NCBI RefSeq assembly: GCF_027887165.1
Contig: NC_077231.1
Coordinates: 127,402,487-127,466,486, forward strand
Length of the DNA stretch: 64,000 bases
Direction: 5' to 3'
DNA from: Monodelphis domestica
Lineage: Eukaryota; Chordata; Mammalia; Didelphimorphia; Didelphidae
Shown here one piece after another: positions 36,235-47,879 of this stretch. The translations under genes and the position numbers were made by a program. Position 1 is the stretch's first letter; the number at the start of each line of letters is the position of its first letter. The notes under the pieces were generated by a model. It saw only the letters and a program-made list of their open reading frames with translations. It did no database searches and was not told the DNA's origin.

Positions 36235-37020
36235 CACTCTTCAATTCCCTTCACTTAGTTCATAACCATAATCATATCCATAAGTGTCCAAGGGCCCTTT
36301 GCTTTGGGACCTCTTCTCTTCTTTTACCTCACTTGGTTATCTCATCAACTTCCATGGTTTTAATTATCATCTCTATATTAATGATTCTCAGATCTACCTA
36401 TCCTACCACATTCTCTCTGCTGACATCTAATCTTGCATATCCAACTGCCTTTCAGACATCTTGAACTAGTTTTCAAATAAATATCTTCAACTCAAAATGC
36501 TCAAATCAAATTCACTATCTTTCTCTCTAAACCCTCCTTTCATCCATCTCTATCCTTCCAGTCCCTCAGAATTGCAAACTATGTATTATTATTAGCTCTT
36601 CACCATCTTTCCACCTATATCCATATCCAATCTATTGACAAGAGCTGTTGATTTCACTTTTGCAATATCTCTGAAATACTCCATTTTCTCTTTTCTGACA
36701 CAGCTACCATTCTGATACTCATCACATCATACCTGGACTATTGCAGTAGCCTTGTGGTGAGTCTGCCTATTTCAAGTCTCTTTCTATAGCAACCCACCCT
36801 CCATTCCATCACCAAAATGATTTACCTAAGATACAGGTCTGAGCAGATCACCCACCACCCCACTCAATAAACTCTAATGACTCTATTGCCTCCAGAATCA
36901 GAAACAAAATCCAGCATTTGTTCTTCCTGAGGGCAAGAACTATCTTTTGTCACTCTAGTATCCCCAGAGCTTTAGCACAGTACCTGGCACATAGTAGGTA
37001 CTTAATAATTTTTTTATTAT
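36235..37020 (+). mobile_element. L2 LINE, reverse transcriptase to 3' end
   Basis: The plus strand encodes decayed CR1/L2-clade reverse-transcriptase blocks. 'FNYHLYINDSQIYLS' stands where L2 has its Y-A-D-D-T-Q-I-Y motif, and the decayed 'R-N-L-G-V' and 'S-R-L-D-Y-C-N' blocks follow. The 3' end has 'gagggcaagaactatctttt' and 'cacatagtaggtacttaata'. All frames carry stops. It is the longest L2 copy in the window. Confidence 0.8.
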
Positions 37021-37029
37021 TTAATGACT

Positions 37030-38985
37030 GATTGATATATTAAAAATCAGTTCCTTGATCACAAAATATTAGAAAATGATTATTAAATATTTTCTACAAA
37101 GAAAAATATCAATTCCTCAACACTAAAAACTTACCTTTAACAGTTCTTTTATACATATTTGACTTAATTAAATGTTTTAATCATCTTTGTTTACTTTAGC
37201 ACCTTTATAATTTTCATATACCATATTGGAGATTTTGATATTTGAGAACACGAATGGTTGTTCCAACACAGTAATGGAGAAAATAATTTTTAAAGAATTT
37301 TTTTCTTTTTTTCAAATTTATTTTCCTCTCTTGACTTCTATTTTTAAGTGCCATTAGATTGAATGAGCTTAACTGGGTCTCTGACCAAATTTTATGAAGA
37401 ATACTTATCTTTACAGGTATTCACTGTTTAATGAGACAATACTACTCAAATCTACCAAAAATGAGAAATGAGTTACATAAATCTCTGTTGATATCAAATA
37501 TAATATTTCTCTTCTTATCAAGATCATATTTGACAGCTTAACTAGTTTGTAAACTGATTATTAAGAAAGTATATAAAGTACTGGTCCTATAGTCAGGAAG
37601 ACCAGGTTTCAAATCTGTTTCTGATATCTACCAGGTCTGTTACCATGTGTAAGTCCCAGAACATCCCTGAATTTCAGGAAACTTTCTATATCTCTAAGTT
37701 ATAGATATGTTGAAACCTATCTGTGGAAAGAGATCTATGCCAAAGATTTCTACACCAATGAAATTATAACTCCTTAATATATTTTCACAAGCCTTCCTAG
37801 GAAATGGTGATAGTCTACTTCACTGTCTATTCTTATATCACTTTCCCATTTCTTAAGATTAGTAGTTTATTTTAATAGTTTTGGTGTAATTAGAATCTGT
37901 TCCCCAGGACTCTAAATCCTAGCATCCACTTTCATTCTCACTTTACATCCTTACATCTTGGAGATAAAGTTTTGTGTACCTCTGCCCCTCTCACTCTTTT
38001 TTCCCATGAATCCAGCTGGTGAAGTTTGCTTTATTAAGACTTTTATTTTTGTCCTTTCATTTCTTTTACTTCAAGTGATTATTAATAAATCTATAAAATA
38101 TAATACTTGGAGCTATTGAATGTTGATTTTAATCTTATATTATAGAATAGAAGGTTATGCATGGAACAATATACAACTTCTGTACAAATTAAATGCCATA
38201 CTTTTCTGAAGCAAGAGACTAAATCCATTTTAAGTCATAGTGAGTGAATAGCTTTGGAGTTCCTTATATTCATATATTCATCAGTGTCAGTGTATAAGAT
38301 AAAGTAACAGTATGAGAAAAACAATTATCTCTTTAAAGCTTCTACTAGATTTTGCACACCATACCAAGGAGGTTGAATTTTAAGTAACCAAATATTCAGT
38401 CTTTGAAGTGTTTTTTCTTTAAAGGGATGAGACATGATTAGGTCTTTATGTAAGAAAAATTAACCTAAAAGCAGTGTGTAAGTTGACTTGGAGGGAAGAG
38501 AGACTGAATCCCAGAAGATAATTATGATTTTATTGCAAAAATTCAGGTATGTGATAATGAAGAGTTGTGTTAATATAAGGTCAATGAAAGTATAGAGGGA
38601 AGAGGGACTGAAAAGCTACAAATAAAAAGACTTGACAGCTTATAGTGTTTAACCTGTTCAGGGTATGTGATTCTTATGTATTGGCTTTCTCTCTTCTCTC
38701 TAGTACGAATGCTTGGTTCATCTCATTATCACTCAATTTGGAGGGACATTTGCCATAAAATGAAGTCACTCAAATGGTTAAGGATAATTGATTGAGTCCA
38801 TTTCTTATTCTGAACTCCTTGAACTAAGGGAACCAATTTTAAGGAAGAATTACTGATCTGCTTTGGGGGAGGAATTTTTCATAATGGCTTTTCCCTATGA
38901 ATATGAAATCACATGTCTGAATAAAAAGTCAACATAAACCCAACACAATTAATTGATTTACTGAAACTTGGGGATTTTAATATAA
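37030..38985. other. Unassigned DNA with one MIR
   Basis: A plus-strand MIR lies at about 37565-37740 ('tagtcaggaagaccaggttt', then the 'aagtcccagaacatccctga' region). The remainder has no nameable content. Confidence 0.45.
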
Positions 38986-38989
38986 ATTG

Positions 38990-40045
38990 ATATTCCTAAA
39001 ATGCAAATCTAAGCACTACCTTCCCCTACTCAAGGAGTTCCAATACTTAATGCATCCAAACTCCTCTTATTGTCAAGTCAATTAGCATTTGGTAAGTGCC
39101 TACTATGTGCCAGACACTGTGCCAAATAAATGCCCTTTTAAATGCCCTTAAGTACCCTTTAAAACCTATTAGTCTGACTGCAGACTATCTTTTTAGTTTT
39201 ACTATTTTTTATTCTTCTACACCTACTCTATATTCCAGCAAAATTTGATATTCCTAAAAAAAAGTCACCTGTCATCTATAATTGCAGGATTTGGGAGATT
39301 AATTCTTGCTTAAGATCTTTCTCATCCCTTTCTCTAATCCCTCAATGACTGTAAACTTCACTTTAAGTGCTACCTCCTAAGAGAATGAGCCTAAATTATT
39401 GGTGTCTTCTTCCTGGAAATTCCTTTGTATATGTTTTAAATATAATTGTCTTTGTATGTTTGATGCACCTCCAATAAAATATAAATTCCTTGAGGGCAGA
39501 GACTATTTTTTTTTTGTCTTGGTATCCCTAGTGCATAGCATAGTGTTCTACACATAGTAGTGACAACCTTGTTTTATGAAACTCCAATTTGACCCTTTTC
39601 CTGAAAACTGGTCTTCAGGAAACTCCTTGACTGATCCTTGTCCCATTCTGAACAATAAATCCTCAAGCATCCCTTAATCACCCTAGATAGAATTAACAGA
39701 TACAATCAAATCTCAAGTACCCTTTTTGTCTATAGTTTTTCCTTTGGCATCTAGGGCCTTCCCAGCTACCCTAGTTTTGGGCTATTGAATCTAGACCTGT
39801 CTAGCTATTTTAGACTGTGGCTAGTGCTGATTTCTTTTATTGGGGGTGGGTGCATATACCCTTCCCCCCTGTCCAAAATCTTTATTGCATTCTGTAGTTC
39901 ATTGAAACTTCCAGAACTTAGGCTCTGTGTCTTCCCAGATTAATTGTCTAACCTTGATTAAAGACCTTTATTACAATTACTTTAGTTGTTTTTCAGGTTG
40001 TCAGTAGGCATTTAATAAATACTTGTTGAATAAATTAATTTAAAA
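38990..40045 (+). mobile_element. L2 LINE 3' end split by a solo LTR
   Basis: The left part (38990-39560) includes 'tgcaaatctaagcactacct', 'tgcatccaaactcctcttat', 'ttccttgagggcagagacta' and the near-terminal 'cacatagtag'. The right part resumes at 40004 with 'gtaggcatttaataaatact' and 'tgttgaataaatta', the L2 terminus. The LTR at 39561-40003 lies exactly between. A scrap of another repeat is embedded at about 39080-39125. Confidence 0.75.
39561..40003 (+). mobile_element. Solo LTR (endogenous retrovirus fossil), 4-bp TSD
   Basis: A 443-bp element starts TGACAACC and ends GGTTGTCA, a perfect 8-bp inverted terminus with TG...CA. It is flanked by a 4-bp target duplication, gtag, at 39557-39560 and 40004-40007, which fits a class I (gammaretrovirus-like) integration. 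An ATTAAA-type polyadenylation signal lies near 39957. No internal viral sequence is attached. The insertion splits an L2, so it is younger than that copy. Confidence 0.88.
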
Positions 40046-40049
40046 ACAG

Positions 40050-42180
40050 ATCTGTGAATGCATTAATTCCAAGAAAAGGTTGTCAGAACTCAGAACCCTG
40101 TGTGGCACTAATAGAACTATTATTTTTTAATTTTAGTGTTATCTATCATTTTGTCAAAACTTTTTCCTCCACCAAAGGAAATTGTAGGTCCTGGGATGAT
40201 TAATTTAAAGAGACCATTGATCATTTCATACTTAGATTACTAATATTCAATAAACATTTCTTGAAAACTCCTACTATGTGTGAAGGTATAAAATAATTTT
40301 AGGATTTTACCTATTGTTCTAATTTCCAGGGAGCTGTGTCTAAAGAAAAAACATAAGGAAAGTAAAGAAAATTATGCAGTTTACTTCAACAAAATAAGTT
40401 AGCATTGAGGAACAAAAATTAAATTATGCCTATCTTGGGAAGGTAGAGGCACCACCTTATTAGAGGCAGGATATTTTAGAGCTAGTTTTTCATTTTAGGG
40501 CCTCCTTTATATTAAAAAGAAATCTCCACAGTGCATTCATTTAACTTGCTATGATTTTGTGTGAGACAGTAACCTTTTAAAATTCATTATTTTTTGAAGG
40601 TAGCTTTCATTTCTTTTAAAATAGGTTTTTTATGCCTTTTGCCTTGACATTATTGCCAATTCTTGGCATACCCGCAACCATTCCATAACAGCCCTCCTTT
40701 CTAACAAACAAATTCAGTTAAGCAAAAAACAATTCATTACCAAATATGTACAAAGTATGCAGTATTCTGCCCTCATGGTCCCCTGGCTATCATTTAAAAA
40801 TTTACAATATATATGTTACTTGAACTAACTCTGACTCCAATGTCTTGGTTAGACCAGTAGAAGCTAGAGGGGTAAGAGAAGAGGATAGAGAATCTCTTTT
40901 TTCTGCTATTAAATCAAGCTCCCTCTGTATTTCTTTTTTGGTGATCTAGTAACTAGCACCCTTCTTCCATTTCACCACTTAATGCCAGAGCAGCTTTTAC
41001 AAAGGGATATTTGCTACAAAGTTACTGAAAGAACAAATTTTCTTCATAATCCTGTAGGGACAAAAATCCTGCCTGCCCTTCCACTACATATCTACACACC
41101 ATCTTGGTTTCTGGTGAGCAGAAGAGGATTAAGCTCACAGTTTTGCTCAGTTCCTTCATAGCTTTAGTCCCACCAAGTTTAAGTCCTAAGTAGCATTGAT
41201 CTAGCATCTCTGGACCACTGTTTATTCAAGACTTTGTCACTGGGCTGGCTACAATACTAAGTCTGACTTCCTAGAATCCCAGATTCCCCTTAGTAAAGCT
41301 CCCAAGTTGAAGGCTCCATTCCCATCACCTAGAATGGAAAAGAACAAAAGAAAAAGTCAAAGATCCTGACATATTTCTGGGCCACATGACCTATAGGAGT
41401 AGGGCAAAGAAAGGAGATGTCCCTCAAGACAAGCTCTTTCCTCTCCATGCCCACTTATCATACAATATCACTGGGTGTGAGTGAAGTAGTTCTTCACTTG
41501 CAGACATGAGTGCAGAAAAAAAAAAAACTATGATGAAAAGTCTACACTAATCTCACAGGAAAATTCATTGAGAAGACAAGAGTCCAAAACAAAAACAGAC
41601 AAATAAAAAAAAGAACCATAGAGAATATAGGATAGATTAGATAGAAAAGAGTCATGGAGCCAGGGGTAAAAAAGCAATGGACAGTTTATAGCTGATGAAA
41701 ACTACTGGGAAAGAAAATGATCTCTAAATAAGCAATTCCTCTAAGGTAATTGGGGAGATTTCTAATTACTCTTTTGCTTAATTTCACAGATGTTGAAATT
41801 TTGGTGTGGATTTGGGGGAGGTAGTTGGAATCATGGAGCAATAAAATTGGTATATTTGTCTAAGGAATTGGACACTACACTCTGACAAATGAGTAATTTC
41901 TCATATTTGGCATCCTTAGTTTGATCAATTCAAATTCAAATTTAATTTGGATTTCATATGAATGTAATTAAACTTAATAGAGTACTTGGGAATGCATCTA
42001 ATCCTTCATATTAGTTGGGGACAATTATCAGTTTTCTATGTGATCTTTGATCTTTTACATATTAATTAGCAAACATTATGGCATTAATATTGATTCACTA
42101 GCTTTGTCATGATTTTTGAAGGTAACCAACATGAAATGTACAAATTGAATCATACGTATATAATACTTATCACTATGGAT
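40050..42180. other. Unassigned DNA, probably partly repeat-derived
   Basis: A scrap near 40245 matches the '...cctactatgtg...' repeat. From about 40640 to 41450 the AC-rich plus-strand texture recalls a marsupial interspersed repeat, possibly LTR-type, that I cannot name. The open frame at 41022-41207 is without a recognisable product. No host gene is supported. Confidence 0.4.
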
Positions 42181-42199
42181 AATTTGGTGATACATTTGG

Positions 42200-42700
42200 T
42201 TGTGTTATAATAATTTAGGAAAGGGGAAAGGGTTTACACAAAGGGAAAATCACTTATAAATAAAAGAGTTTATTAACAGAGAAGGGAAAGATAAGGGAGG
42301 ATAAGGGGAAGGGTTTGCATCTGACTATTTACCCCAGCCCACTATACTTAATTTCTAAGATTAAACCTTTTTCTAAGCTAAACTAAACTCAAGATTACTA
42401 AGGGTTACTAAAGTTAAATCCTAACAGGGAGCCTAGATTCTCACTTAGCGAACTTTGGTGGGTCAAAGAGCAGGAATCCAAGTTATGCTGTCCTTAGATG
42501 ATCCAGGAAAAGAAGAGATTCTTTTCCCCAGTCAATCTGTCCACCAGGATGTATTTGCAATTTTGTGTGATATGTGATGTTATATGTTATTTGTGCTATG
42601 TAATGTATGTTGTTATATATGTTGTAATGCATTTTGTAGTGTACTTCAGTATCTTACCTTATATTATCTTAAATTTTAATCTTATCTAACTAAAGCCCTA
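42200..42700 (-). mobile_element. LTR part of the retrovirus fossil
   Basis: Read on the minus strand, this segment has a long U3-like stretch. An AATAAA polyadenylation signal follows (plus-strand 42266-42274 region), then a short U5-like tail ending near 42200. The other limit, near 42700 or beyond, is not sharp. Its place downstream of the minus-strand integrase fits a 3' LTR. Confidence 0.5.
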
Positions 42701-43489
42701 TTTGCAAAATCTTCTATCTATATTCCTATATTAAACTATCTAACTATTTTTGTTAGTAACTAATTTATAACTAATTATAACATTGTTAGTACCTTAGCTA
42801 TGTACATTGTTTCACTCATTCAAATAGTGAATAAATGTAACCTAACTGTGTTTATGCATTTGTGTTTATGTGTTTGTTTTGTTGTTATTTCTGCTATGTT
42901 ATGTTGTTTGCTAGTTTTAAGTCAGTGTTAGTTATGTTAGTGTTATATTACTGTTGCATGTAATACACTTACCACTACTTCAGAACTTTCCTTCTCTTTT
43001 CATCTTACCTTGCTTGAAGAATTCTTCCTCTCAAAATCCATGGTAGTAAATGTTTTATGAATGTTTGTGAATCTGTTATGTTGCTTTGTGTTTTAATACA
43101 TTACCCCAAATTTTTAATCCATTAGTCCATTAATTACTTGATCCTCTTCATTGCAAATTTCCTCAAAAGCCTTTCTCTATAAGTTTTTCAGCCTTTTAAC
43201 AATGTCCTTTAATTCCTGAATTCTCCTCTAAATCTGCATTGTCCTCTTCCATCCAAATGTCCTCTTCCACTAAAATGGTCCTCTCCTTCTGACTTTCTGA
43301 TCTTTCTGACTGCAGTCTCAATTTGACTGATGATTCTCAACTTTCTACAATCTCTTCTTCATTTTCTTCCTCACTAATTTGTACATTTTAATTATTAATA
43401 CCATGTGCTAATTTTATGTGAACAATGATACCATGAACCTCTACCTAATACTTTTACTTAAGATGGAGAAACTAACACAATGGTTTAAG

Positions 43490-44420
43490 GACCTAACTAG
43501 CTCTCTTTTGTTGCTGATGTTTTAGCAAATGTTTTCACATATACAATGTCTCCTGGTTTGAAATTATGGAGAGAACAACCCAATGGTCCGGATTGGATCA
43601 ATACTCCCATATTATGTAGTTCTTTAAGATGTTGTTGTAAAGCACTTAAGTATGAAGCAAATTGACAATCTCCTCCTAAGAAAGACATACAGACTGTCTT
43701 ACAAGTCTTTGCCTATAGTGGAGTGTGTCCAAAGAGCATTTCATAGGATGAAACATGTAAATCTGCTCTTGATCTCATACATAGGTAAAACCAAGCTATG
43801 GGAAGAATATCTGGCCATTTTAGATGAGTTTCAGCACAGATTTTCCCCACCATAGTCTTGAGTTCTCTATTTACATGCTCTACTTGACCTGAACTTTGTG
43901 GGTAATAAGTAACATGATTTTGGGGTGTTATTCCTAGATTCTCATAGACTCTTCAGATATCTTGGGTGAAATGAGATCCTTTATTAGAGTCTATGGTAAG
44001 TGATACTCCAAATCTAGGAATAATTTCCATAATCAACACTTTTACCACAAAACTAGCTGTATTTGTAGTTGATGAAAATACTTCAGGCTACTTAGTTAAT
44101 CTGTCCACAATTACCAGACAAAACTTATATCTTCCAGCTTTTGGCATGCTGATGTAATCTAATCAATTTGCAGACTCTCAAATGGACAATATGATAAAGG
44201 TCTACCACCTAAACCTCTCTGTCTGAATGCAACTTGGTTTAATTTTTGGCAAACAGAACAACTTGTACAGATCTTATTTGCTACTGTACTTCTTCCTGGT
44301 GCCACCCATTACCTTTTTACAGAGTCTACTACAGCTTGAGTACCAAAATGACCTTTTGTGAAGATGGTTTGACACAAATAAGTATATAAATCTTTTGGTA
44401 ACAGTGGTTTTCCAGTGTCT
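43490..44420 (-). pseudogene. pol (integrase region) of the retrovirus fossil
   Basis: On the minus strand the conserved integrase blocks of gammaretroviruses can be recognised in order: the N-terminal zinc-binding region, the catalytic core, and the C-terminal domain with its Pro-Gly-Asp block at 43497-43688. It is broken in several places. Protease, reverse transcriptase and RNase H are not found beside it. No intact envelope region can be recognised between it and the LTR. Confidence 0.75.
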
Positions 44421-44879
44421 GCAACCTATATTCCATGTTTTTTTCCTTGATCCAAATTTCTACTTCCACTTCTGAATTTCTGAGTGTACATAGGGTTTTT
44501 CTAGATCATCAGATTCAATAGTTGATAAATTCATTACATAGCATTCCTGGCTGCAAATTTTGAATTTTTTTTTCCCTTTCTTTAACTGTGTGTTTATAAA
44601 AGTGATCACAGTGGATTATAATAACACTAATACTATTTTAAATACAAGACTGTTAATAAATGTAAACATGTCTGGAGACATGTTAAAAGATTTGTTATTT
44701 GTATTTTGGGAGTGTGTTCTACACATTCCATATACTGTATTTACCCTGTTCCCTAAAGTGTGTTATATGTTTTTGAACTACAAATGGATGAAACCATGTA
44801 TGTAATTGACTGCGCCAACTGTATTGTCTTATGCTCCCATCCTGTGTATTTGTATATATACTGCATACAAGTGTTAATG

Positions 44880-46064
44880 TGTGTTATTTCTTATTGGCAA
44901 TGGTTTTAAAACTGCAATGGAATGGGTTACAAAGGATTCTGAACTTAAACAAATAGTAATTATGATGAAGCCACAAGTGGAACAAATGGAATTATACTTG
45001 AAAGATAAAAGATTTATAAATAATGAATATGGGCTTGAGGAAAAAGAAAAACATGGTACATCTAAATATTTGAATAGACTTCAGAAGGAAGAGGCAGAAG
45101 TGAAGGTTACCTTATTCCCTCTAAGAGATCTCCCAGTAGTTCCTAGGAGTTAGATCTTTCAAATAAAAACACACAAGAGATTTATACCTGAAGAATCCAT
45201 TAAAAAAAAAGAATACTTGCCTTTTTAGATGAACCAAATAAGGTAACCAAAGAAATGAAGAGAGCCATTGATTTGTTTGATCCAAATTACAATGAGTTTA
45301 TCCTACTAATGAAGGAAGTTTTGACAAAAAGGGAAAGAAATAAGTTCATAGATGAAACTAGGCAGGATACCTTATTAACACCATGGCTGCAGAATTAGCA
45401 TGACACAGACATGAATAACAAAGTCCAATATGACATTATGAAAGAAGCCAGACAAACAACACTAGAGGTTATGGGTAGATACACTAAAAGGCTAAATGCA
45501 TGGTCTAAGTCTGAGGGAATAAAACTAAAGCCTAATGAAATACCTACTACATTCCTTGAAGCAGCTGAAACATACTTGAATGTGAATATTCTAGAAGAGG
45601 GAACAATAGCATATATAAAAAGAGTCTTTGTGAAAAATGCTATCCCTAAAATAAAACTATTCTTTAAAAACAATTATCCAGATTGGGAGGAGATGGAACT
45701 AGAGAATATTAGAAGGAAGACAACATAATTATGCACAGATACTAAGGATAAATATGAGGAAAGGGATACAGTTATAGAAGATCTAAAAAGAAAATTGAAG
45801 GAAGCAGAGGGCAAAGCAAGAGACAGTGAGATTAAAGAAGTTAAGGCAGTGGCTGCTTTGAGACCCATTCAACCTAATAACAACTTTAACAAGCATAGGA
45901 ACAGAAGATCAGATCCCCAAAGGTGCTTTTTATGCAATAAGATTGGTTATTTTGTTAGGGAATGCAGATACAGAGGTCAGTTTTCCAGAAAATTGAACAG
46001 AAATGGAGGATTTATTAGATGTAATAATCATAACAATAATAATTGGAATAATAATAATAACTGA
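44880..46064 (+). pseudogene. gag of the retrovirus fossil
   Basis: The plus strand shows a matrix-like start near 44880 and a capsid-like region at about 45250-45730. A charged coiled stretch and a zinc-knuckle-like Cys cluster follow at about 45920-45970, and then an Asn-rich tail. The order and the charged stretch before the knuckle fit a gammaretrovirus-type gag. It is broken in several places and no complete protein is present. Confidence 0.65.
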
Positions 46065-46166
46065 AACAATAACAACAATGGCTAGACTAACTACTCAAGG
46101 AGGAATAATGGAAATACATGCCAGAATGCCTGTTGTCAGGGACCTCAAGCACCAGATCTAAACATA

Positions 46167-46793
46167 ATGCAAGACTGGATTAAATCTTGTGAAAGGCCTA
46201 AATATAGTCAGGTTGTTAAGGGTAATCAGAGCAAGGGAGCATGTTCCTTATGCAGGTTTACCCAGTGTCCTTTTGTATTTGAATCAAAGGAAAATGGATT
46301 GAGATTAAATGAAAGTGAGTGTAATGGTAATAAGGTTAATGAAGATATAGATGATGTGATTGAAACAAAGGATACTGTAATTAGTGTTAATAATTGTAAG
46401 CAAAAAGAAAATTTTACTGTAAAATTAGAAAGTTCTAATGATTGTAAAATAATGGAAAATAGTGAAGAATTTAAATGGGATAATGATAATGTGATTATAA
46501 ATGAAAACAATGATACCAAGGTGGAGAGCATAAGGACTGAAGACAGTAGCGTAAAAGCTGATGATGGTGTTAAAGATGTAAAATCCTGGGAATATCATGC
46601 AGTTCAAGCAGATGTAAATTTGGATGGACAAGAAATGACTAAGCTTTGTACTGATGTTACTGGGCTAGCACCAGTGTTGGAAACATTTCAACCTCCAAAC
46701 CATACAGAACAGTATTTGGTGATACACTTGGTTGTAATAATATTGTTAGATATATCATTAGGTTTCTATTTCAATAGTTTTTGTAAATTTTAA
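46167..46793 (+). other. Open stretch of 208 codons in the retrovirus fossil, identity unknown
   Basis: The frame follows the gag region on the same strand. It is rich in Asp, Glu, Asn, Lys and Val, has a few Cys near its start, and ends with a hydrophobic segment of about 20 residues that could span a membrane. I recognise no protease, polymerase or envelope motif. It may be a diverged part of the same fossil or unrelated AT-rich DNA that happens to be open. Nothing shows that it is expressed. Confidence 0.4.
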
Positions 46794-47512
46794 TTATTTT
46801 GGCTTTCTTTTATATTGATGCACTGCAAAAATAGACACTCGTATTTTGTAACAGTTAAAGCTATGTTATTAATGGTTACAAAAGAATTACAAAGTTTTTG
46901 AAATCCGTAGTTATTCATAACTGATAATATGAGTACTATTATAGATTTATGAATAGAGTAGTAATTCAAGGTGTAGATAACATCAGTAACACAAATTATA
47001 GAGAAACTTTAGGCTTTCATGTTTGGCTACTAAGAATATAGAAGACTTGGCTTGTGAATCAAAGGTTCATTAGATTTAAATATATATTGCATTTTAAGAA
47101 TCTTGACTCATAACATCTTATGACATTCAGTGAATTGTTTGATTGTTTACCATTTTAAGAATGTTTTCTTGCATTACTTTTGGACTGAGTTTTATTGTTT
47201 ATATTGTTTGTGATATGACTCTTCCAAAAATCCTGTAAATTTCAGAGAAATGGGACATAGGAAAAAGGAGTAGAAATTCCTTCTGTTATTAGACCTAAAC
47301 ATTGAAGAGGGCCCCTTTGCCAGTGACACAGGACTGAAGAGAATAAGTGTGAATGACAATATCAGGAGAAGTTTCAAAAAATTCAATTGCTGAAGAACAA
47401 ACTAAGGTCGAGTATCTAATGGACTCAGAATTGAGACTAATGTAATGTACCACTTAGAACTTACATGAAGAATACTATTAATATTAAAAGTTTAAATAAG
47501 CATAGGTTTGGG

Positions 47513-47620
47513 AATATGGATGTAATGATTTCAACTACTTCTGCCCACAGAATGTCAAGGATATGAAATATGGATGTAATGGTTTCAACTATTTCTGCCC
47601 ACAGAATGTCAAGGATGTGA
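47513..47620 (+). repeat. 54-bp tandem duplication
   Basis: Two adjacent copies, 47513-47566 and 47567-47620, start 'aatatggatgtaatg' and differ at only a few positions. The period is 54 bp, a multiple of three. Read on the minus strand the units encode 18-residue repeats ('IFHILDILWAE...'), but the frame is short and not evidently real. Confidence 0.9.
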
Positions 47621-47879
47621 AATATCTTTTTGATTTGTATTTTATTGTAGTGCTGCATACAGAAAATCAGTTATGTATGTTGGTGGATAGTAATTATATA
47701 TACAGGCTATTCCAAAAGCTTAAAACTACACCAAGACTTTTGAGATATCTTGTCTGTCTCTCTATTTATACATATTTAGATAGATATCAACATGTGTATG
47801 TGTGTATATTCTCTCTTAATACTAGCCGGTCTCTCCATGCCATTTTCAGAAGATTTATAGATTAGTAAATAACTGAGCA

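Noticed and set aside
42845-42970. Possible similarity between the T/G-rich stretch here and the one at 61710-61880
   Set aside because: Only composition is shared. I could not find a run of matching bases long enough to support common origin.
47703-47744. Short inverted repeat (ccaaaagctt ... aagacttttg) that might be a mariner or MITE end
   Set aside because: The arms are only about 10 bp with mismatches, and no partner end, TA target duplication or transposase is nearby.
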